A stretch of DNA of 47,136 bases from CAZUQA01 sp964622375 (GCA_964622375.1 CAZUQA010000031.1:1-47136); one strand, 5' to 3'; shown: positions 1 to 9,366, counted from the first letter of the stretch. Notes: a model not told the origin generated them from the sequence alone. Numbers and translations: made by a program.

Positions 1-200
1 GCCGGAACGCCACACATCGGCACCCGTTCTTTAACTCCGGCATTTCTTCCGGTCAACACCAATTCTAAGACTCCGGCAGCAATCTTAGCATCATCGAAGA
101 ACATCTCATAAAAATCGCCTAAGCGATAAAAGACCAGCGTATCAGGCAGGGTCTTTTTTATTTCTAAATAGTGGGCCATCATCGGTGAATACTCAGCCAC
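1..200 (-). CDS. mutS: DNA mismatch repair protein MutS (N-terminal part only)
   Basis: The first 66 codons of MutS run off the left edge of the window. MutS recognises mismatches and short loops in DNA as a dimer and recruits MutL. The translation contains the N-terminal mismatch-recognition segment [13 protein letters not shown], in which the Phe-x-Glu (F-Y-E) wedge that stacks on the mispaired base is visible, followed by [10 protein letters not shown] and RVPMCGVPA, all typical of MutS domain I. The start is GTG at 200, preceded by a GAGGG ribosome-binding site 7 bases upstream. It begins one base after the TAA stop of the PTS-like gene, so it is probably translated from the same mRNA as nadK and that gene. 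Identification is secure; the ATPase half lies outside the window. Confidence 0.93.
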   Translation of the reverse strand, partial: MAEYSPMMAHYLEIKKTLPDTLVFYRLGDFYEMFFDDAKIAAGVLELVLTGRNAGVKERVPMCGVP

Positions 201-201
201 C

Positions 202-1731
202 TTACTTCCCTCTTATTCTTTTAATGACTTCTCTTCTAATCATGATGCTGTCGCTACCGAAGTAGATATTGTAGCCGTCTTTATTTTCGACAATCTTGCC
301 GACTCCGTTGTTATGTAGAATACTGAAATCGACAATTGAAGGATTGATCGCTTTAATTATTACTTTAGTAGTAGAAGCCTGGATATTTAAAACATTGCCT
401 AAACCGCCGATACTTTCTACCAATCTATCGACAATTTTCTTATTGCCGAAATTCATCAGATCCATAGCCAGGTAGTTGTAGTAGAGATAACTAACCAAGA
501 AATAGAAAACGAAAACAACAGCTCCGACTATCAAAAACAAATAGAGCGTGCCCCGGGTGTAAGTGTCGTTGAAATAGGCAATTAAATCAAAGAGGCTACC
601 GGGGTTAGCCAAAGCCTGGTTACCATTATAGCTGTAGCCGATAAAGACTTCTAAACTTTGAAGTAAACCAAATAGCATCCCCGTCGCCAGTAAATGAATA
701 ATCAATAACAGTGGGGAGGTCAAGAAAAGGAAAAATTCAAAGGGTAATAACGAACCAAACAAGACCGATACTATAATCGCCACAAACATAAAAGAAAAGT
801 AACGCTTGCGTTCATTAGGATCACTAAAGGAAATCCAACTGACGATAACAATCGCCGGTACCGCAAAAAAATTAAGCAGGTAATAAGGGGTAATTAAGCG
901 CCCGGCCCCATTGCTTACAATCATGGCGGACTGTTGTGCCGTCCAAATTCCAATGTCACCAAAATAGTTGAAGCCGGAAGAACTGATCCAGGACCCCCCG
1001 TAACTGCCAAACCAGAAGAATTTGTGTACAATTGAGCCTAAGCCCAACATTGACATGACTCTGTCGAACACCCCATAGATGAAGAGATTGATTGGGCTGG
1101 TTATATCCATGGCTATCGTCTTCATGACATAAGAAATAAAATTAATTGCCATTGGCCAAAATGAGCTTACAATCACACAAGCGAAAAGGCACAAAACCAT
1201 CGTTAAGACAACAGCTAAAGTATCACGATCCAAATAACCTAACCAACCGTCTGATGAGTGATTGCGAGTGCTTCGATAAGCGATTCTGGCGCACCAAACA
1301 ACGACAATAGCAGCGATGAGCCCTGTTTGAAATGGATAAAAAACCAGATCTTTTAACGGCACAAAATCATTGAAAGGAATGTTTACTCCCAAGATAGCGG
1401 CATAAAACTCCGGTTCAAAAGACTGATTGGCAATAAAGGCCGAAGCTACGATAAAGATGATATACCCCATGACTGCTGAATAAATCGGCGTTGAAGAATC
1501 TTGTTTTCTTCCCGCCATTTTTATTACCACCATCAAAGGAAAGTTGTTGATAAGAAACATACCGAAATAGCGCAAACCGGCACTTACTGTCAATAAGCCA
1601 CTGTTGGTCGGCAAAAGTGCTAAGATAGCCGGGGTTACCATAAACTCACCAAAGCCCAGTATGATAAAAGCCACAAAGAGAATTTTTACGGGGAATTGTA
1701 ATAATTCGAAAAACCAATACCAGGATCTCAT
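202..1731 (-). CDS. PTS EIIC-EIIB-like membrane protein lacking catalytic residues
   Basis: A 509-residue protein with about ten hydrophobic segments matching a glucose-family PTS permease (EIIC), followed by a soluble EIIB-like domain at about 429-509. In working permeases, EIIB carries a phosphorylated Cys in an A-C-I-T-R-L type motif; here the equivalent stretch reads QASTTKVII, with Ser at about 453. The EIIC sugar-binding motif G-I-T-E-P becomes G-S-L-L-P at 326-330, so the conserved Glu is also missing. The flanking fold signatures (PFEF after the motif, FWFGSYGG near 239-246) are kept. I infer it is not an ordinary phosphotransferase; it may be a sensor or a facilitator. It lies 11 bases downstream of nadK and one base upstream of mutS. 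Fold assignment is fairly sure, function unknown. Confidence 0.75.
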   Translation of the reverse strand: MRSWYWFFELLQFPVKILFVAFIILGFGEFMVTPAILALLPTNSGLLTVSAGLRYFGMFLINNFPLMVVIKMAGRKQDSSTPIYSAVMGYIIFIVASAFIANQSFEPEFYAAILGVNIPFNDFVPLKDLVFYPFQTGLIAAIVVVWCARIAYRSTRNHSSDGWLGYLDRDTLAVVLTMVLCLFACVIVSSFWPMAINFISYVMKTIAMDITSPINLFIYGVFDRVMSMLGLGSIVHKFFWFGSYGGSWISSSGFNYFGDIGIWTAQQSAMIVSNGAGRLITPYYLLNFFAVPAIVIVSWISFSDPNERKRYFSFMFVAIIVSVLFGSLLPFEFFLFLTSPLLLIIHLLATGMLFGLLQSLEVFIGYSYNGNQALANPGSLFDLIAYFNDTYTRGTLYLFLIVGAVVFVFYFLVSYLYYNYLAMDLMNFGNKKIVDRLVESIGGLGNVLNIQASTTKVIIKAINPSIVDFSILHNNGVGKIVENKDGYNIYFGSDSIMIRREVIKRIRGK

Positions 1732-1742
1732 ATATACTTACC

Positions 1743-2540
1743 TCAGAAAAGTGTCTTAATTCTTTCAATATAGTTGGTACTGCGATAATAAGCAAAATAC
1801 ACAACAACATTACTCATTTTGACATGGATCTGTTTTTTCCCCTTTAAGGATTCATACTGATTGTCGTAACATAACATACTCATGCCAAAATCACCTATTA
1901 GACTGCGGTCATAAATCGTCACTTCTCTTTGGGGGGCTAACACGAAAGAAGACTTCAAACTACGGTAACTACTGTTGTGAACTGGTAGAATTTCGCTGAT
2001 TTGCAGCCCAACGTTTTGACCCAACTTTTCATCGATGATTGCCCCACCTAAAGAACGATTGTAAGCTGTTGAACCGGCTTGGGTGGAAATACATAAACCG
2101 TTCCCACTGATTAATTCAAAAGGATGGTTGTCAATAGCTACTTGAATGACCGCTGCTTTGATATTGCTTTCTATCCGCACTTCATTTAAAGCGTGGATTG
2201 GCTGTTGAATATCATTGTCGACAATGGCTTCAATCATCCTTTTATACTCAAATTGCGGTTTCCCACTCAATAAATCATTGACAAATTGATTGAACTCCTC
2301 AATGCGATAATTACTGTAAAAACCCAGACTCCCGGTGTTAATACCGATGAAGGCTACGTTGTTGAGTATGTCGATATATTGGTGAATGGCAGCTAATACT
2401 GTGCCGTCACCACCGATAGTAATAACCATTTGCGGTTTAGCGTCATCTTTGACCCAGCCACTATAAGTAAGGTAGGAATATAAAAGTTCGTAGCATTTCC
2501 GCGACTGCGGATCATCCCGGACGAAACAAGTGAATCTCAT
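1743..2540 (-). CDS. nadK: NAD kinase
   Basis: A 265-residue ATP-NAD kinase, the usual length for the Firmicutes PpnK type. It phosphorylates NAD at the adenosine 2'-hydroxyl to make cytosolic NADP. The nucleotide-binding GGDGT motif is at 43-47 (ITIGGDGTVLAAIH), and the conserved Gly-Ser-Thr-Ala-Tyr segment (AGSTAYNRSLGGAII) that lines the NAD site is near 155-169. The ATG at 2540 is preceded by AAAGGGCAGTT in the sense strand, a usable ribosome-binding site. It diverges from the CYTH gene at 2598, leaving 57 bases for both promoters. In Bacillus subtilis the nadK homologue also lies close to a CYTH gene (yjbK), so the neighbourhood is conserved. It likely heads a nadK, PTS-like, mutS transcript. 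Confidence 0.95.
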   Translation of the reverse strand: MRFTCFVRDDPQSRKCYELLYSYLTYSGWVKDDAKPQMVITIGGDGTVLAAIHQYIDILNNVAFIGINTGSLGFYSNYRIEEFNQFVNDLLSGKPQFEYKRMIEAIVDNDIQQPIHALNEVRIESNIKAAVIQVAIDNHPFELISGNGLCISTQAGSTAYNRSLGGAIIDEKLGQNVGLQISEILPVHNSSYRSLKSSFVLAPQREVTIYDRSLIGDFGMSMLCYDNQYESLKGKKQIHVKMSNVVVYFAYYRSTNYIERIKTLF

Positions 2541-2597
2541 AACTGCCCTTTCTTTTTACTTTTGCTTATTGTAACATAAAACCCGGGATGGTGTAAC

Positions 2598-3143
2598 ATG
2601 CTAAGGGAAAATACTGAGATTGAATACAAGTGTCTGGTTAGCGAAAATGAGTATTTACGCCTATTGAAATACTACGAAAAGCGCTTTGAAGAGATTAAGC
2701 AAGTTAATATTTATTATACCGACCTTTTGCAAAACCTGAGTAACCAAGAGGCAATTTTAAGACAACGGCTATATGATACTACCTCGGTTTTAGGTTTCAA
2801 AATTAAAGTCGCCGATAAACTCTTAGAATACGAAAGTGCCGGGGCAACACTAGATAATCCGGAATTTTTAGAAATTTTAGCTAAATATGATATTCGCCCA
2901 CCCTTTATTAAGATTGGCGAATTATTGACTGTCCGGCGTTTGATCGATTTTGAAAACGCTGAGCTTTGTCTTGACGAAAATCACTATAACGATATTGTAG
3001 ATTATGAAATAGAATACGAACTTAAAAATCAAAATGCTGACTTATCGACTTTTATCACCTTATTGAAAAAGGTTAATATCCCTTATCAAGCTAATCCTTT
3101 GTCAAAATATCAACGTTTATTATCTAGCCAAAATAGCCTTTAG
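2598..3143 (+). CDS. CYTH-domain phosphohydrolase (YjbK-like)
   Basis: A 181-residue protein made of a single CYTH domain. The diagnostic E-x-E-x-K signature is at residues 7-11 (TEIEYKCLV) and the fold continues with alternating charged strands, for example EAILRQRLY, GFKIKVADK and ELLTVRRLIDFENAELCLDE, which supply the inward-facing Arg, Lys and Glu residues of the triphosphate tunnel. CYTH proteins bind triphosphates with divalent metals; Firmicutes members are usually inorganic triphosphatases or of unknown substrate, so I leave the substrate open. The gene is divergent from nadK and its TAG stop overlaps the fhs stop by four bases (3140-3143) in a convergent arrangement. ATG at 2598 is the only sensible start because the signature follows directly. 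Confidence 0.85.
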   Translation: MLRENTEIEYKCLVSENEYLRLLKYYEKRFEEIKQVNIYYTDLLQNLSNQEAILRQRLYDTTSVLGFKIKVADKLLEYESAGATLDNPEFLEILAKYDIRPPFIKIGELLTVRRLIDFENAELCLDENHYNDIVDYEIEYELKNQNADLSTFITLLKKVNIPYQANPLSKYQRLLSSQNSL

Positions 3144-4795
3144 AACATACCAACTATATTACCAGCGACAATATCAATTTTTTCTGCTGCCGTTTCTTTG
3201 CCTAAGCCCGGCATTGTCATTATGCTCCCGGTGTGAACTACAATAAAGCCTGCTCCTTTTGCTACTACAATTTTATTGATGTGAATTGTAAAATCCGCAA
3301 CATGAGTTACCTGTAAAGGATCATCGGTCAAAGAAGACTGCGTTTTAGCCATACAAATCGGCAGGGTATTCCAGCCATTATCATAGACGAGTTGTAAATC
3401 GCTTTCTGCTTGTTTGCTGTACTGTACCGCACTTCCCCCATAGACTTGCTTAACAATCTTTTCAATTTTATCTTTGACTTCATCTTCCAAGTTATAGATA
3501 AAGTTTAAATGACGATCTTGTTGGCATAAGGAAACAACTTTAGTAGCCAAATCTTGCATACCGGCTGAGCCATGTTCCCAACCTTCACAAAGCGCACATT
3601 CCACATTCTGGTTTTTGCACCACTGCAACAGTAGTTCGATTTCCCTATCAGAGTCACTTGCAAAACGATTGATAGCCACGATTCCTGGCAAGCCCAGTTT
3701 CTCTATAGTATCTAGGTGTTTGGCCAAGTTGCTGATTCCCTCTTTCACAGCTTCGAGATTTTCTTGTTTTAACTCCTCATACTTCGCCCCGCCATGGAGC
3801 TTTAAGGCCCTTAGTGAAGCTACTATGACTGCCGCTTTTGGTTGCAAATCATTGAGACGACATTTAATGTCCACAAACTTCTCTGCCCCTAAATCGACAC
3901 CAAAACCGGCTTCGGTTACAACATAGTCAGCTAACTTCAGAGCTACTTTAGTTGCCATGAGTGAATTACAACCATGGGCGATGTTCGCAAAAGGTCCGCC
4001 ATGCATAAATACCGGGGATTGCTCTAAGGTTTGCACTAAGTTGGGTTTAATGGCATCCCGCATCAAGACTGCCAGCGACCCTGCAATATTTAAGTCGCCG
4101 ATAGTCAAAGGTTTTCCCTCTAAATCATAAGCAACCAAGGCTGAAGCTACTTTCTTTTTAAAATCCTCAAGGTCTTTTGCCAAACATAAGATCGCCATAA
4201 TTTCACTGGCTGCTGTTATATTGAACCCGTCAATTCTGCTTATTTCGCCTTTTCCTTGCGCCACTGTCACCTTTCTCAAAGCTCGATCATTGAGATCGAC
4301 ACAACGCTTCCAAAGAATTCTCTCCGGATCAATTCGCAATTCATTGCCTTGGAAAATATGGTTGTCAATGATGGAGGCAACAAGGTTATTACAACTGGTA
4401 ACCGCATGAATATCGCCGGTAAAGTGCAGATTGATATCTTCCATCGGTATTACTTGAGAGTAGCCACCACCGGTTGCTCCGCCCTTAATGCCGAATACCG
4501 GACCTAAAGAAGGTTCTCTTAAGGCGCCACAGGCTAAGTAGCCTAATGAATTTAAGCCATCGACTAACCCGACAGTTATCGTCGATTTTCCTTCACCGGC
4601 TTTGGTTGGCGTTATTCCCGAAACTAAAATCAATTTCCCTTGCCGGTCTGTTTTCACTTTGGCAGGATCGATTTTTGCTTTATATGTACCAAATAATTCC
4701 ACATCTTCAACTGGCAATCCCAATTTTTCGGCTATTTTAACTATCGGGAAAATTGTAGCTGCTTGAGCTATCTCAACATCACTTTTCATTTTCAT
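3140..4795 (-). CDS. fhs: Formate-tetrahydrofolate ligase
   Basis: A 551-residue formyl-THF synthetase, close to the family norm of about 556. It joins formate to tetrahydrofolate with ATP, feeding one-carbon units to purines and fMet. The ATP-binding loop TPTKAGEGKSTITVGL is at about 62-77, and family signatures follow: GGATGGGYSQVIPMEDINLHF near 104-124 and FVDIKCR near 307. The ATG at 4795 shares its A with the recR stop (TAATG), so translation is coupled to recR; a second ATG two codons downstream (4789) is an equally plausible start. It is the last gene of the tadA-dnaX-recR-fhs run, an unusual partner for recombination genes that probably reflects operon drift. Convergent with the CYTH gene; no separate terminator is seen in the four-base overlap. 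Confidence 0.96.
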   Translation of the reverse strand: MKMKSDVEIAQAATIFPIVKIAEKLGLPVEDVELFGTYKAKIDPAKVKTDRQGKLILVSGITPTKAGEGKSTITVGLVDGLNSLGYLACGALREPSLGPVFGIKGGATGGGYSQVIPMEDINLHFTGDIHAVTSCNNLVASIIDNHIFQGNELRIDPERILWKRCVDLNDRALRKVTVAQGKGEISRIDGFNITAASEIMAILCLAKDLEDFKKKVASALVAYDLEGKPLTIGDLNIAGSLAVLMRDAIKPNLVQTLEQSPVFMHGGPFANIAHGCNSLMATKVALKLADYVVTEAGFGVDLGAEKFVDIKCRLNDLQPKAAVIVASLRALKLHGGAKYEELKQENLEAVKEGISNLAKHLDTIEKLGLPGIVAINRFASDSDREIELLLQWCKNQNVECALCEGWEHGSAGMQDLATKVVSLCQQDRHLNFIYNLEDEVKDKIEKIVKQVYGGSAVQYSKQAESDLQLVYDNGWNTLPICMAKTQSSLTDDPLQVTHVADFTIHINKIVVAKGAGFIVVHTGSIMTMPGLGKETAAEKIDIVAGNIVGMF

Positions 4796-5385
4796 TAGTA
4801 TTTTATTCTTCCTTCAATGGCTTTAGCCAGTGTTAATTCATCGGCGTAGTCTAGTTGCCCCCCCATGGGAATACCGTGAGCTAAACGGGTAACTGCCACA
4901 TTCTTAGCCTTAATTACTTTGCTCAAATATAATGCTGTAGTTTCACCGTCTACCGTGGAATTTGTTGCGATAATCACTTCTTTAATGCCACTGTCCAACC
5001 TGTCTAGTAACTCTTTGATTGTCAAATCTTCCGGCATAACACCTTTTGTCGGGGATATTTCCCCGTTTAATACATGGTAGAGCCCATTGAACTGTTTGGT
5101 GTTTTCCATGGCAATAACATCGCGACTGGAATTTACTACGCAGATTACTTCTTGGTTTCTTTCTTGATCTTGACAAATTACACATTTATCATCTTCACAC
5201 AAGTGAAAACAGCTACTGCATGTTTTCACGGCTTCTTTAGCTTTTAATATACTAGCTGTAAAGTTTTCAACTTCTTGGCTGCTCATCTGTAAAACAGCAA
5301 AAGCATAGCGCTCAGCTGCCTTAGCTCCGACCTGCGGCAATTTACGAAAGGTTTCAATTAACTTGATAAAACTTGCAGGGTACAT
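4795..5385 (-). CDS. recR: Recombination mediator protein RecR
   Basis: A 196-residue RecR. It works with RecO (and RecF) to load RecA onto SSB-coated single-stranded DNA. The N-terminal helix-hairpin-helix region (FRKLPQVGAKAAERYAF) is at about 13-29, a four-Cys zinc finger follows (CSSCFHLCEDDKCVICQD, 56-73), and the Toprim domain starts near ICVVNSSRDVIAMENT. The C-terminal tail has the typical HGIPMGGQLDYADELTL. The start ATG overlaps the dnaX stop as TAATG, and its own stop overlaps fhs the same way, so three consecutive genes are translationally coupled. dnaX-recR adjacency is conserved across Firmicutes. Confidence 0.96.
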   Translation of the reverse strand: MYPASFIKLIETFRKLPQVGAKAAERYAFAVLQMSSQEVENFTASILKAKEAVKTCSSCFHLCEDDKCVICQDQERNQEVICVVNSSRDVIAMENTKQFNGLYHVLNGEISPTKGVMPEDLTIKELLDRLDSGIKEVIIATNSTVDGETTALYLSKVIKAKNVAVTRLAHGIPMGGQLDYADELTLAKAIEGRIKY

Positions 5386-7043
5386 TAGTCGATTATTTCT
5401 ACTCCGTCTTTGCCAAATATTTCAAAGAGCGGATTTCCGGTCTCTATTACATCTTCTTTAAATTCTAGTTTAGCCGCTGGTGCTAAGGGTGGAATCCGCG
5501 TCTTTAAACCGCGATAAACATCCGCTAAATGATTGCTATAGTCCATTTCCAAAGCAAATACCTTTCGCGGTTTATTACTCAACTTTCTCATTAGAGTCAC
5601 ATTCAACTCGGCATTTTGCTCATTGTTGAGCTGCTTGACTATTTCGGAAAAATTACTACGCACCATGACGAAATCTTCACCGGCAGCGAAAATCTCACTT
5701 TGTTTTAGGGCACTTGCTCCCCGCATTAAGTCAACATCACTGCAATAAGTAGTGATATCATCCCACACGTTACTCAATTCGGCTTTATAGTCTTTGCTGG
5801 CTCTTAACAACAGTGATAATAAATATTCTTCATCTTCGTTAACTTCGCTAACGATGTTGGTAGGCTCATTCATCGTTTCAACAATGGTTTCTGTCGGTTT
5901 GACAGCGGCTACTTCCTTTTCGTCCGCTACTGACTTAGCTTTGGCTACTGGTGAATTACTGTTTCGTTTTTCTGTAATATTCAAAGCTTTTAACAGACAA
6001 GTCTCAAAATATAGAGCGCCATTAGCGGCATTGCGATATTTTTCTGCTGAGTCCATAAATAAGTCTGTCAACTCAAATAATTGGTCGTTGTCGCTTGAAG
6101 CAGTTATCAATTTAGCTTGTTCTTCATTACAGCGGCTTAAAAATTTGGGGTTTTTGGTTAAGCCATATACAATGCACTCTTTTGTCAACTCAATGAGTTC
6201 ATTAGTCAAAATGCGAATATTTAAGCCTTGACTGTTTACTTTTTCGATAACCGTGAGGATTTCATTGATGTTTTGCTCGAGAATACTGGCGATTAAGCCG
6301 ACTTTCTCTTCGTTGGACAACAAACCATAGGTTTTATGGAGGCTGGCGATATCCAGATAATCACCGCAGAAAGTCGCAAGTTGGTCCAGGGTGCTTAAAG
6401 CATCACGCATCCCCCCTTCAGCTAATAAAGCTATTTCTTCTAATAAACCTTCTTCATATTTGATATCTTCTTTTTTGACTATTTCTTTCATCTTCTCCGC
6501 CAAACTATTGAGGTCAACGCGAGCGAAGTCAAATCTTTGGCAACGGGAAATAATCGTTGGTATAACTTTGTGAGCTTCGGTGGTTGCCAGAATAAAAAGA
6601 ACATGGGATGGCGGATCTTCCAAAGTTTTCAATAAGGCATTGAAAGCACTTTGACTAAGCATATGTACTTCATCGATGATATATACTTTGTATTTGGCAG
6701 AAAGCGGAGCATACTTTACCTTTTCTACTAAATCACGAATTTCTTCAACTCCGTTATTGCTGGCAGCATCGATTTCGACGATGTCAGGGTGATTACCTTC
6801 TTGAATCTCCAGACAGCTGGGACAAACGGCACAGGGTTTATTAACGGCTTCACAATTGACTGCTTTAGCGATTATTCGGGCTACCGTAGTTTTCCCGGTT
6901 CCTCGGGGGCCACACAAAAGGTAAGCATGTGCTACCTTGTTGTTGTTGATGGCTGATTGAATAGTTGCAACTATGTGTTTCTGTCCGACTACTTCCTTAA
7001 ATGTCAGTGGCCGATATTTGCGATATAAAGCGATATAAGACAT
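5385..7043 (-). CDS. dnaX: DNA polymerase III subunit gamma/tau
   Basis: A 552-residue clamp-loader ATPase. It opens and loads the beta clamp (DnaN, also in this window) and tethers polymerase III. The Walker A loop GPRGTGKTT is at about 45-53, a four-Cys zinc module follows (CEAVNKPCAVCPSC, 64-77), then the Walker B region VYIIDEVHMLS and the sensor/arginine-finger segment ISRCQRF. Residues beyond about 370 are a variable, acidic linker and tau C-terminal region. I saw no obvious A-AAA-AAG slippery site that would give a separate gamma form. The ATG at 7043 is preceded by AGAAGGTCACAG. It follows tadA by 36 bases, without the SRP RNA gene that lies here in Bacillus subtilis. Confidence 0.96.
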   Translation of the reverse strand: MSYIALYRKYRPLTFKEVVGQKHIVATIQSAINNNKVAHAYLLCGPRGTGKTTVARIIAKAVNCEAVNKPCAVCPSCLEIQEGNHPDIVEIDAASNNGVEEIRDLVEKVKYAPLSAKYKVYIIDEVHMLSQSAFNALLKTLEDPPSHVLFILATTEAHKVIPTIISRCQRFDFARVDLNSLAEKMKEIVKKEDIKYEEGLLEEIALLAEGGMRDALSTLDQLATFCGDYLDIASLHKTYGLLSNEEKVGLIASILEQNINEILTVIEKVNSQGLNIRILTNELIELTKECIVYGLTKNPKFLSRCNEEQAKLITASSDNDQLFELTDLFMDSAEKYRNAANGALYFETCLLKALNITEKRNSNSPVAKAKSVADEKEVAAVKPTETIVETMNEPTNIVSEVNEDEEYLLSLLLRASKDYKAELSNVWDDITTYCSDVDLMRGASALKQSEIFAAGEDFVMVRSNFSEIVKQLNNEQNAELNVTLMRKLSNKPRKVFALEMDYSNHLADVYRGLKTRIPPLAPAAKLEFKEDVIETGNPLFEIFGKDGVEIID

Positions 7044-7079
7044 CTGTGACCTTCTTTTTTCGTACTCACTATTATAGCA

Positions 7080-7532
7080 TTATTTGTCGCGTTTTTTAGT
7101 GAAATAACTCTTAATTATTTGTGAACTTTCTTCCTGTAATACGCCGCTACTTATCTCAGGATAGTGATTCCATCCGCTTTGTTGGAAAGTCCTAATTACT
7201 GATTCTACAGCACCAAATTTCGGATCTGCCGCACCATACACTAAGCGCTTTAAGCGTGCTTGAATAATCGCTCCCACGCACATAACACAGGGCTCGACTG
7301 TTACATACAATTCACACTCACTTAAACGCCAATCCCCAACATTTTTATTAGCTTTTTCGATAGCTAGGATTTCGGCATGAGCTGTTGCTTTTTTACTGCT
7401 TTCTTTGCGATTATGCGCTCTGGCGATTATCTTGTTATTGAAGACAATAACAGCACCTATCGGTACCTCATCTTCACTTTCAGCTTTTTTAGCTTCTTTT
7501 AAAGCCGCCTTCATCCATTTTTCTTCATTCAT
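7080..7532 (-). CDS. tadA: tRNA adenosine(34) deaminase TadA
   Basis: A zinc deaminase that converts A34 to inosine in the tRNA-Arg(ACG) anticodon. The zinc and proton-shuttle motifs are both present: T-A-H-A-E-I and E-P-C-V-M-C, the classical H-A-E ... P-C-x-x-C pair. I prefer the ATG at 7532 (MNEEKWMKAALKEAKKAE), because family members begin right before this helix, giving 150 residues. A longer form starts at TTG 7583 with AGGTCAGGA just upstream and adds 17 residues without family support. The ATG form has no visible Shine-Dalgarno, so the longer start cannot be excluded. First gene of the tadA-dnaX-recR-fhs run. Confidence 0.9.
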   Translation of the reverse strand: MNEEKWMKAALKEAKKAESEDEVPIGAVIVFNNKIIARAHNRKESSKKATAHAEILAIEKANKNVGDWRLSECELYVTVEPCVMCVGAIIQARLKRLVYGAADPKFGAVESVIRTFQQSGWNHYPEISSGVLQEESSQIIKSYFTKKRDK

Positions 7533-7621
7533 AAAAATAAAAGGTACACACAAATAGGAACTCTTAAGGCTGCTATTTTCCAATCCTGACCTGATTCAAG
7601 CCTATTTGTTGTACCATTAAC

Positions 7622-7627
7622 ATTATA
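7622..7627 (-). promoter_or_regulatory. -10 element upstream of tadA-dnaX-recR-fhs
   Basis: The minus strand reads TATAAT here, 95 bases before the chosen tadA ATG and about 40 before the alternative TTG. No good -35 hexamer lies at the right distance, so the call rests on the perfect -10 box and its position in front of the operon. The surrounding 190-base gap is AT-rich and otherwise featureless. Confidence 0.45.
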
Positions 7628-7775
7628 ATACAAAATTCTTTTTTTGAGTATTAAAACCGTTTAGCCAAACTTAACTTATCTTTAGTAATTCTTTTTAATA
7701 AGACTGTAATTCTAAAAACCACAAAATTCTTTATTATCAGAACTCAAAAATGAAATTTTAATAGAAAACACCCCG

Positions 7776-8066
7776 CTATAAAGATTTCAGTAAATTTATT
7801 CTTTGTATATCGGCTTGTTGGCATTCTTCTTTTGACATAGCAGGATCAGTATACTTGCTCCACTTCTCACAAGGCAAGTTAACACACGCGCCACAGTGTT
7901 CAAACTGTTTTTCATTTATGCAACATTGATAAATCGGACAACAATTTTCTTTAACATATTGCATCCAGAAAACCTGTCCTTTCTCTTGATGACAACCTTT
8001 GCACCCTTTAGGAAACTCTTTACAGTCTGAACAAACTATGCCACAACAACTGATTATTTTCTCCAT
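7776..8066 (-). CDS. DUF3795-type cysteine-rich small protein
   Basis: A 96-residue protein with many cysteines in the DUF3795 pattern: C-C-G-I-V-C-S-D-C near the start, then GCKGCH, NCCPIYQCC and HCGACVNLPCEKW. The spacing suggests bound metal (zinc or Fe-S), but the family has no established function. The reading frame extends to an upstream ATG at 8084, but the internal ATG at 8066 has a strong AAGGAG ribosome-binding site five bases upstream and is the better start. A good promoter lies just upstream (8096-8124). Single gene, flanked by tadA and an aminopeptidase on the same strand. Confidence 0.8.
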   Translation of the reverse strand: MEKIISCCGIVCSDCKEFPKGCKGCHQEKGQVFWMQYVKENCCPIYQCCINEKQFEHCGACVNLPCEKWSKYTDPAMSKEECQQADIQRINLLKSL

Positions 8067-8095
8067 CTTTTCTCCTTGAATCATTTAATGCAACA

Positions 8096-8124
8096 ATAAT
8101 ACAACAACCTATTGCTACCAACAA
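8096..8124 (-). promoter_or_regulatory. Promoter of the DUF3795 gene
   Basis: The minus strand shows TTGTTG, a 17-base spacer, then TATTAT. The predicted start is about 24 bases upstream of the preferred ATG at 8066 and leaves the AAGGAG site in the leader. This placement also argues against the longer start at 8084. Confidence 0.55.
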
Positions 8125-8136
8125 ATACCATCAGTT

Positions 8137-9366
8137 TTAGAAAGCAAAGTTTCCGTCAATAAATATCTCTACCTCTTGGCCATCTTCAGTCGTTGCCGTA
8201 ATCGATAAATCTTTTGTCCCTACCATGAAGTCGACATGAATCAAAGAATCATTAACTCCCAGGGCAAACAATTCTTCTGCCGTCATGTCTTTGGCATTTT
8301 CGATAGCCGGATAGGCTTTACCAAAAGCAAAGTGACAGGAAGCATTTTCATCAAAGAGGGTGTGATAGTAGAGAATATTCTGTCGAGAAATCGGCGAATC
8401 ATAAGGCACCAAGGCTACTTCTCCTAAATAACGTGCTCCTTCATCAATCGCCAGTTGGTTTTCCAGCAAATCTTGTCCGGTGCTAGAATAAGCTTTTACA
8501 ATCTTGCCGGCTTCAAATTCAAACTCGAGATCTGTGATAAGTTGTCCGTTTAACACCAAAGGCATAGCTGCTTTTAGGATGCCATTTACCCCGTCTCTTT
8601 TAGGTACTGTCGCAACTTCTTCGGTGGGCATATTGGCAACAAAAGCTGTCCCACTTTGTGTTTTTCCTTCACCGCCACTCCAGATATGGCCTTTAGGGAG
8701 TTCTACTGTTAAATCGGTTCCTAAATCATTTTTATAGTGAAGTTTTTTTAATTTCAAATTGTTGAGCTTTTCACTGCGCTCCTTCAATAAAGCGATATGT
8801 TGCCGCCAAGAAGCGATGGCGTTTCCTTCCCCTTTGACTCTAACTGTTTCTAAAATAGCCGCCCAAAGTTTTTCCATCGCCTGTTCTTCGCTGTCCTTGG
8901 GGAATACTTTTATTGCCCAAGCAGGTAGTGGTAGAGACACTATGCACCAGGAAATAACCGAAGAAATTTGTAGGTTAAAATATTTTCGCATGCCGTTAGC
9001 GGTAGCTAAGGCTTGTCTTTGGATTCTTTGACTGTCAAGGCCTTTGAGGTTTTCCGGATCTCCGGCTCTAATCATCACTCTGACTGCGTTTTCATGAGTG
9101 TATTCTTCATACAATGCGGTTTGCCACTGCGGTAGCTTAGCAAAAACTTCATCAGCCGCTTTCCGGTAACGCAGCCTATCCAGTTCATCATCACCCCAAT
9201 GATAAACAACTTCTCTGGCTCCTCGCTCATAAGCGGCTTTAGCTACCAAGCGGGCAAAATATGCCAACTCAATCGGACAAACTAACAACATATCTTGGCC
9301 TTTCTGTAAATTAACTCCCACCTCAATAATTAGCTGAGCATATTCTTTTAGTTTGTTTTCTGTCAT
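8137..9366 (-). CDS. M29-family metallo-aminopeptidase
   Basis: A 409-residue cytosolic aminopeptidase of the thermophilic (AmpS/PepS, M29) family, at the usual length of about 410. These enzymes remove N-terminal residues with a two-metal centre held by Glu, Glu, His, His and Asp. Candidate ligand segments are visible: the IWSGGEGKTQSGTAFVANMPTEEV region, EGARYLGEVALVPYDSPIS, YYHTLFDENASCHFAFG with its His pair, and SLIHVDFMVGTKDLSI with His and Asp. The C-terminal end (EIFIDGNFAF) is typical. ATG at 9366 follows AGAAGGCAGAACT. A TATAAT box with a poor -35 lies about 35 bases further up. Stands alone, divergent from the methyltransferase gene. Confidence 0.9.
   Translation of the reverse strand: MTENKLKEYAQLIIEVGVNLQKGQDMLLVCPIELAYFARLVAKAAYERGAREVVYHWGDDELDRLRYRKAADEVFAKLPQWQTALYEEYTHENAVRVMIRAGDPENLKGLDSQRIQRQALATANGMRKYFNLQISSVISWCIVSLPLPAWAIKVFPKDSEEQAMEKLWAAILETVRVKGEGNAIASWRQHIALLKERSEKLNNLKLKKLHYKNDLGTDLTVELPKGHIWSGGEGKTQSGTAFVANMPTEEVATVPKRDGVNGILKAAMPLVLNGQLITDLEFEFEAGKIVKAYSSTGQDLLENQLAIDEGARYLGEVALVPYDSPISRQNILYYHTLFDENASCHFAFGKAYPAIENAKDMTAEELFALGVNDSLIHVDFMVGTKDLSITATTEDGQEVEIFIDGNFAF

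Noticed and set aside
5385..7043. Programmed frameshift in dnaX (separate gamma form)
   Set aside because: No convincing A-AAA-AAG site with a following stem was found by eye.
7044..7079. SRP RNA gene between tadA and dnaX
   Set aside because: The gap is only 36 bases, too short for the SRP RNA gene found here in Bacillus.
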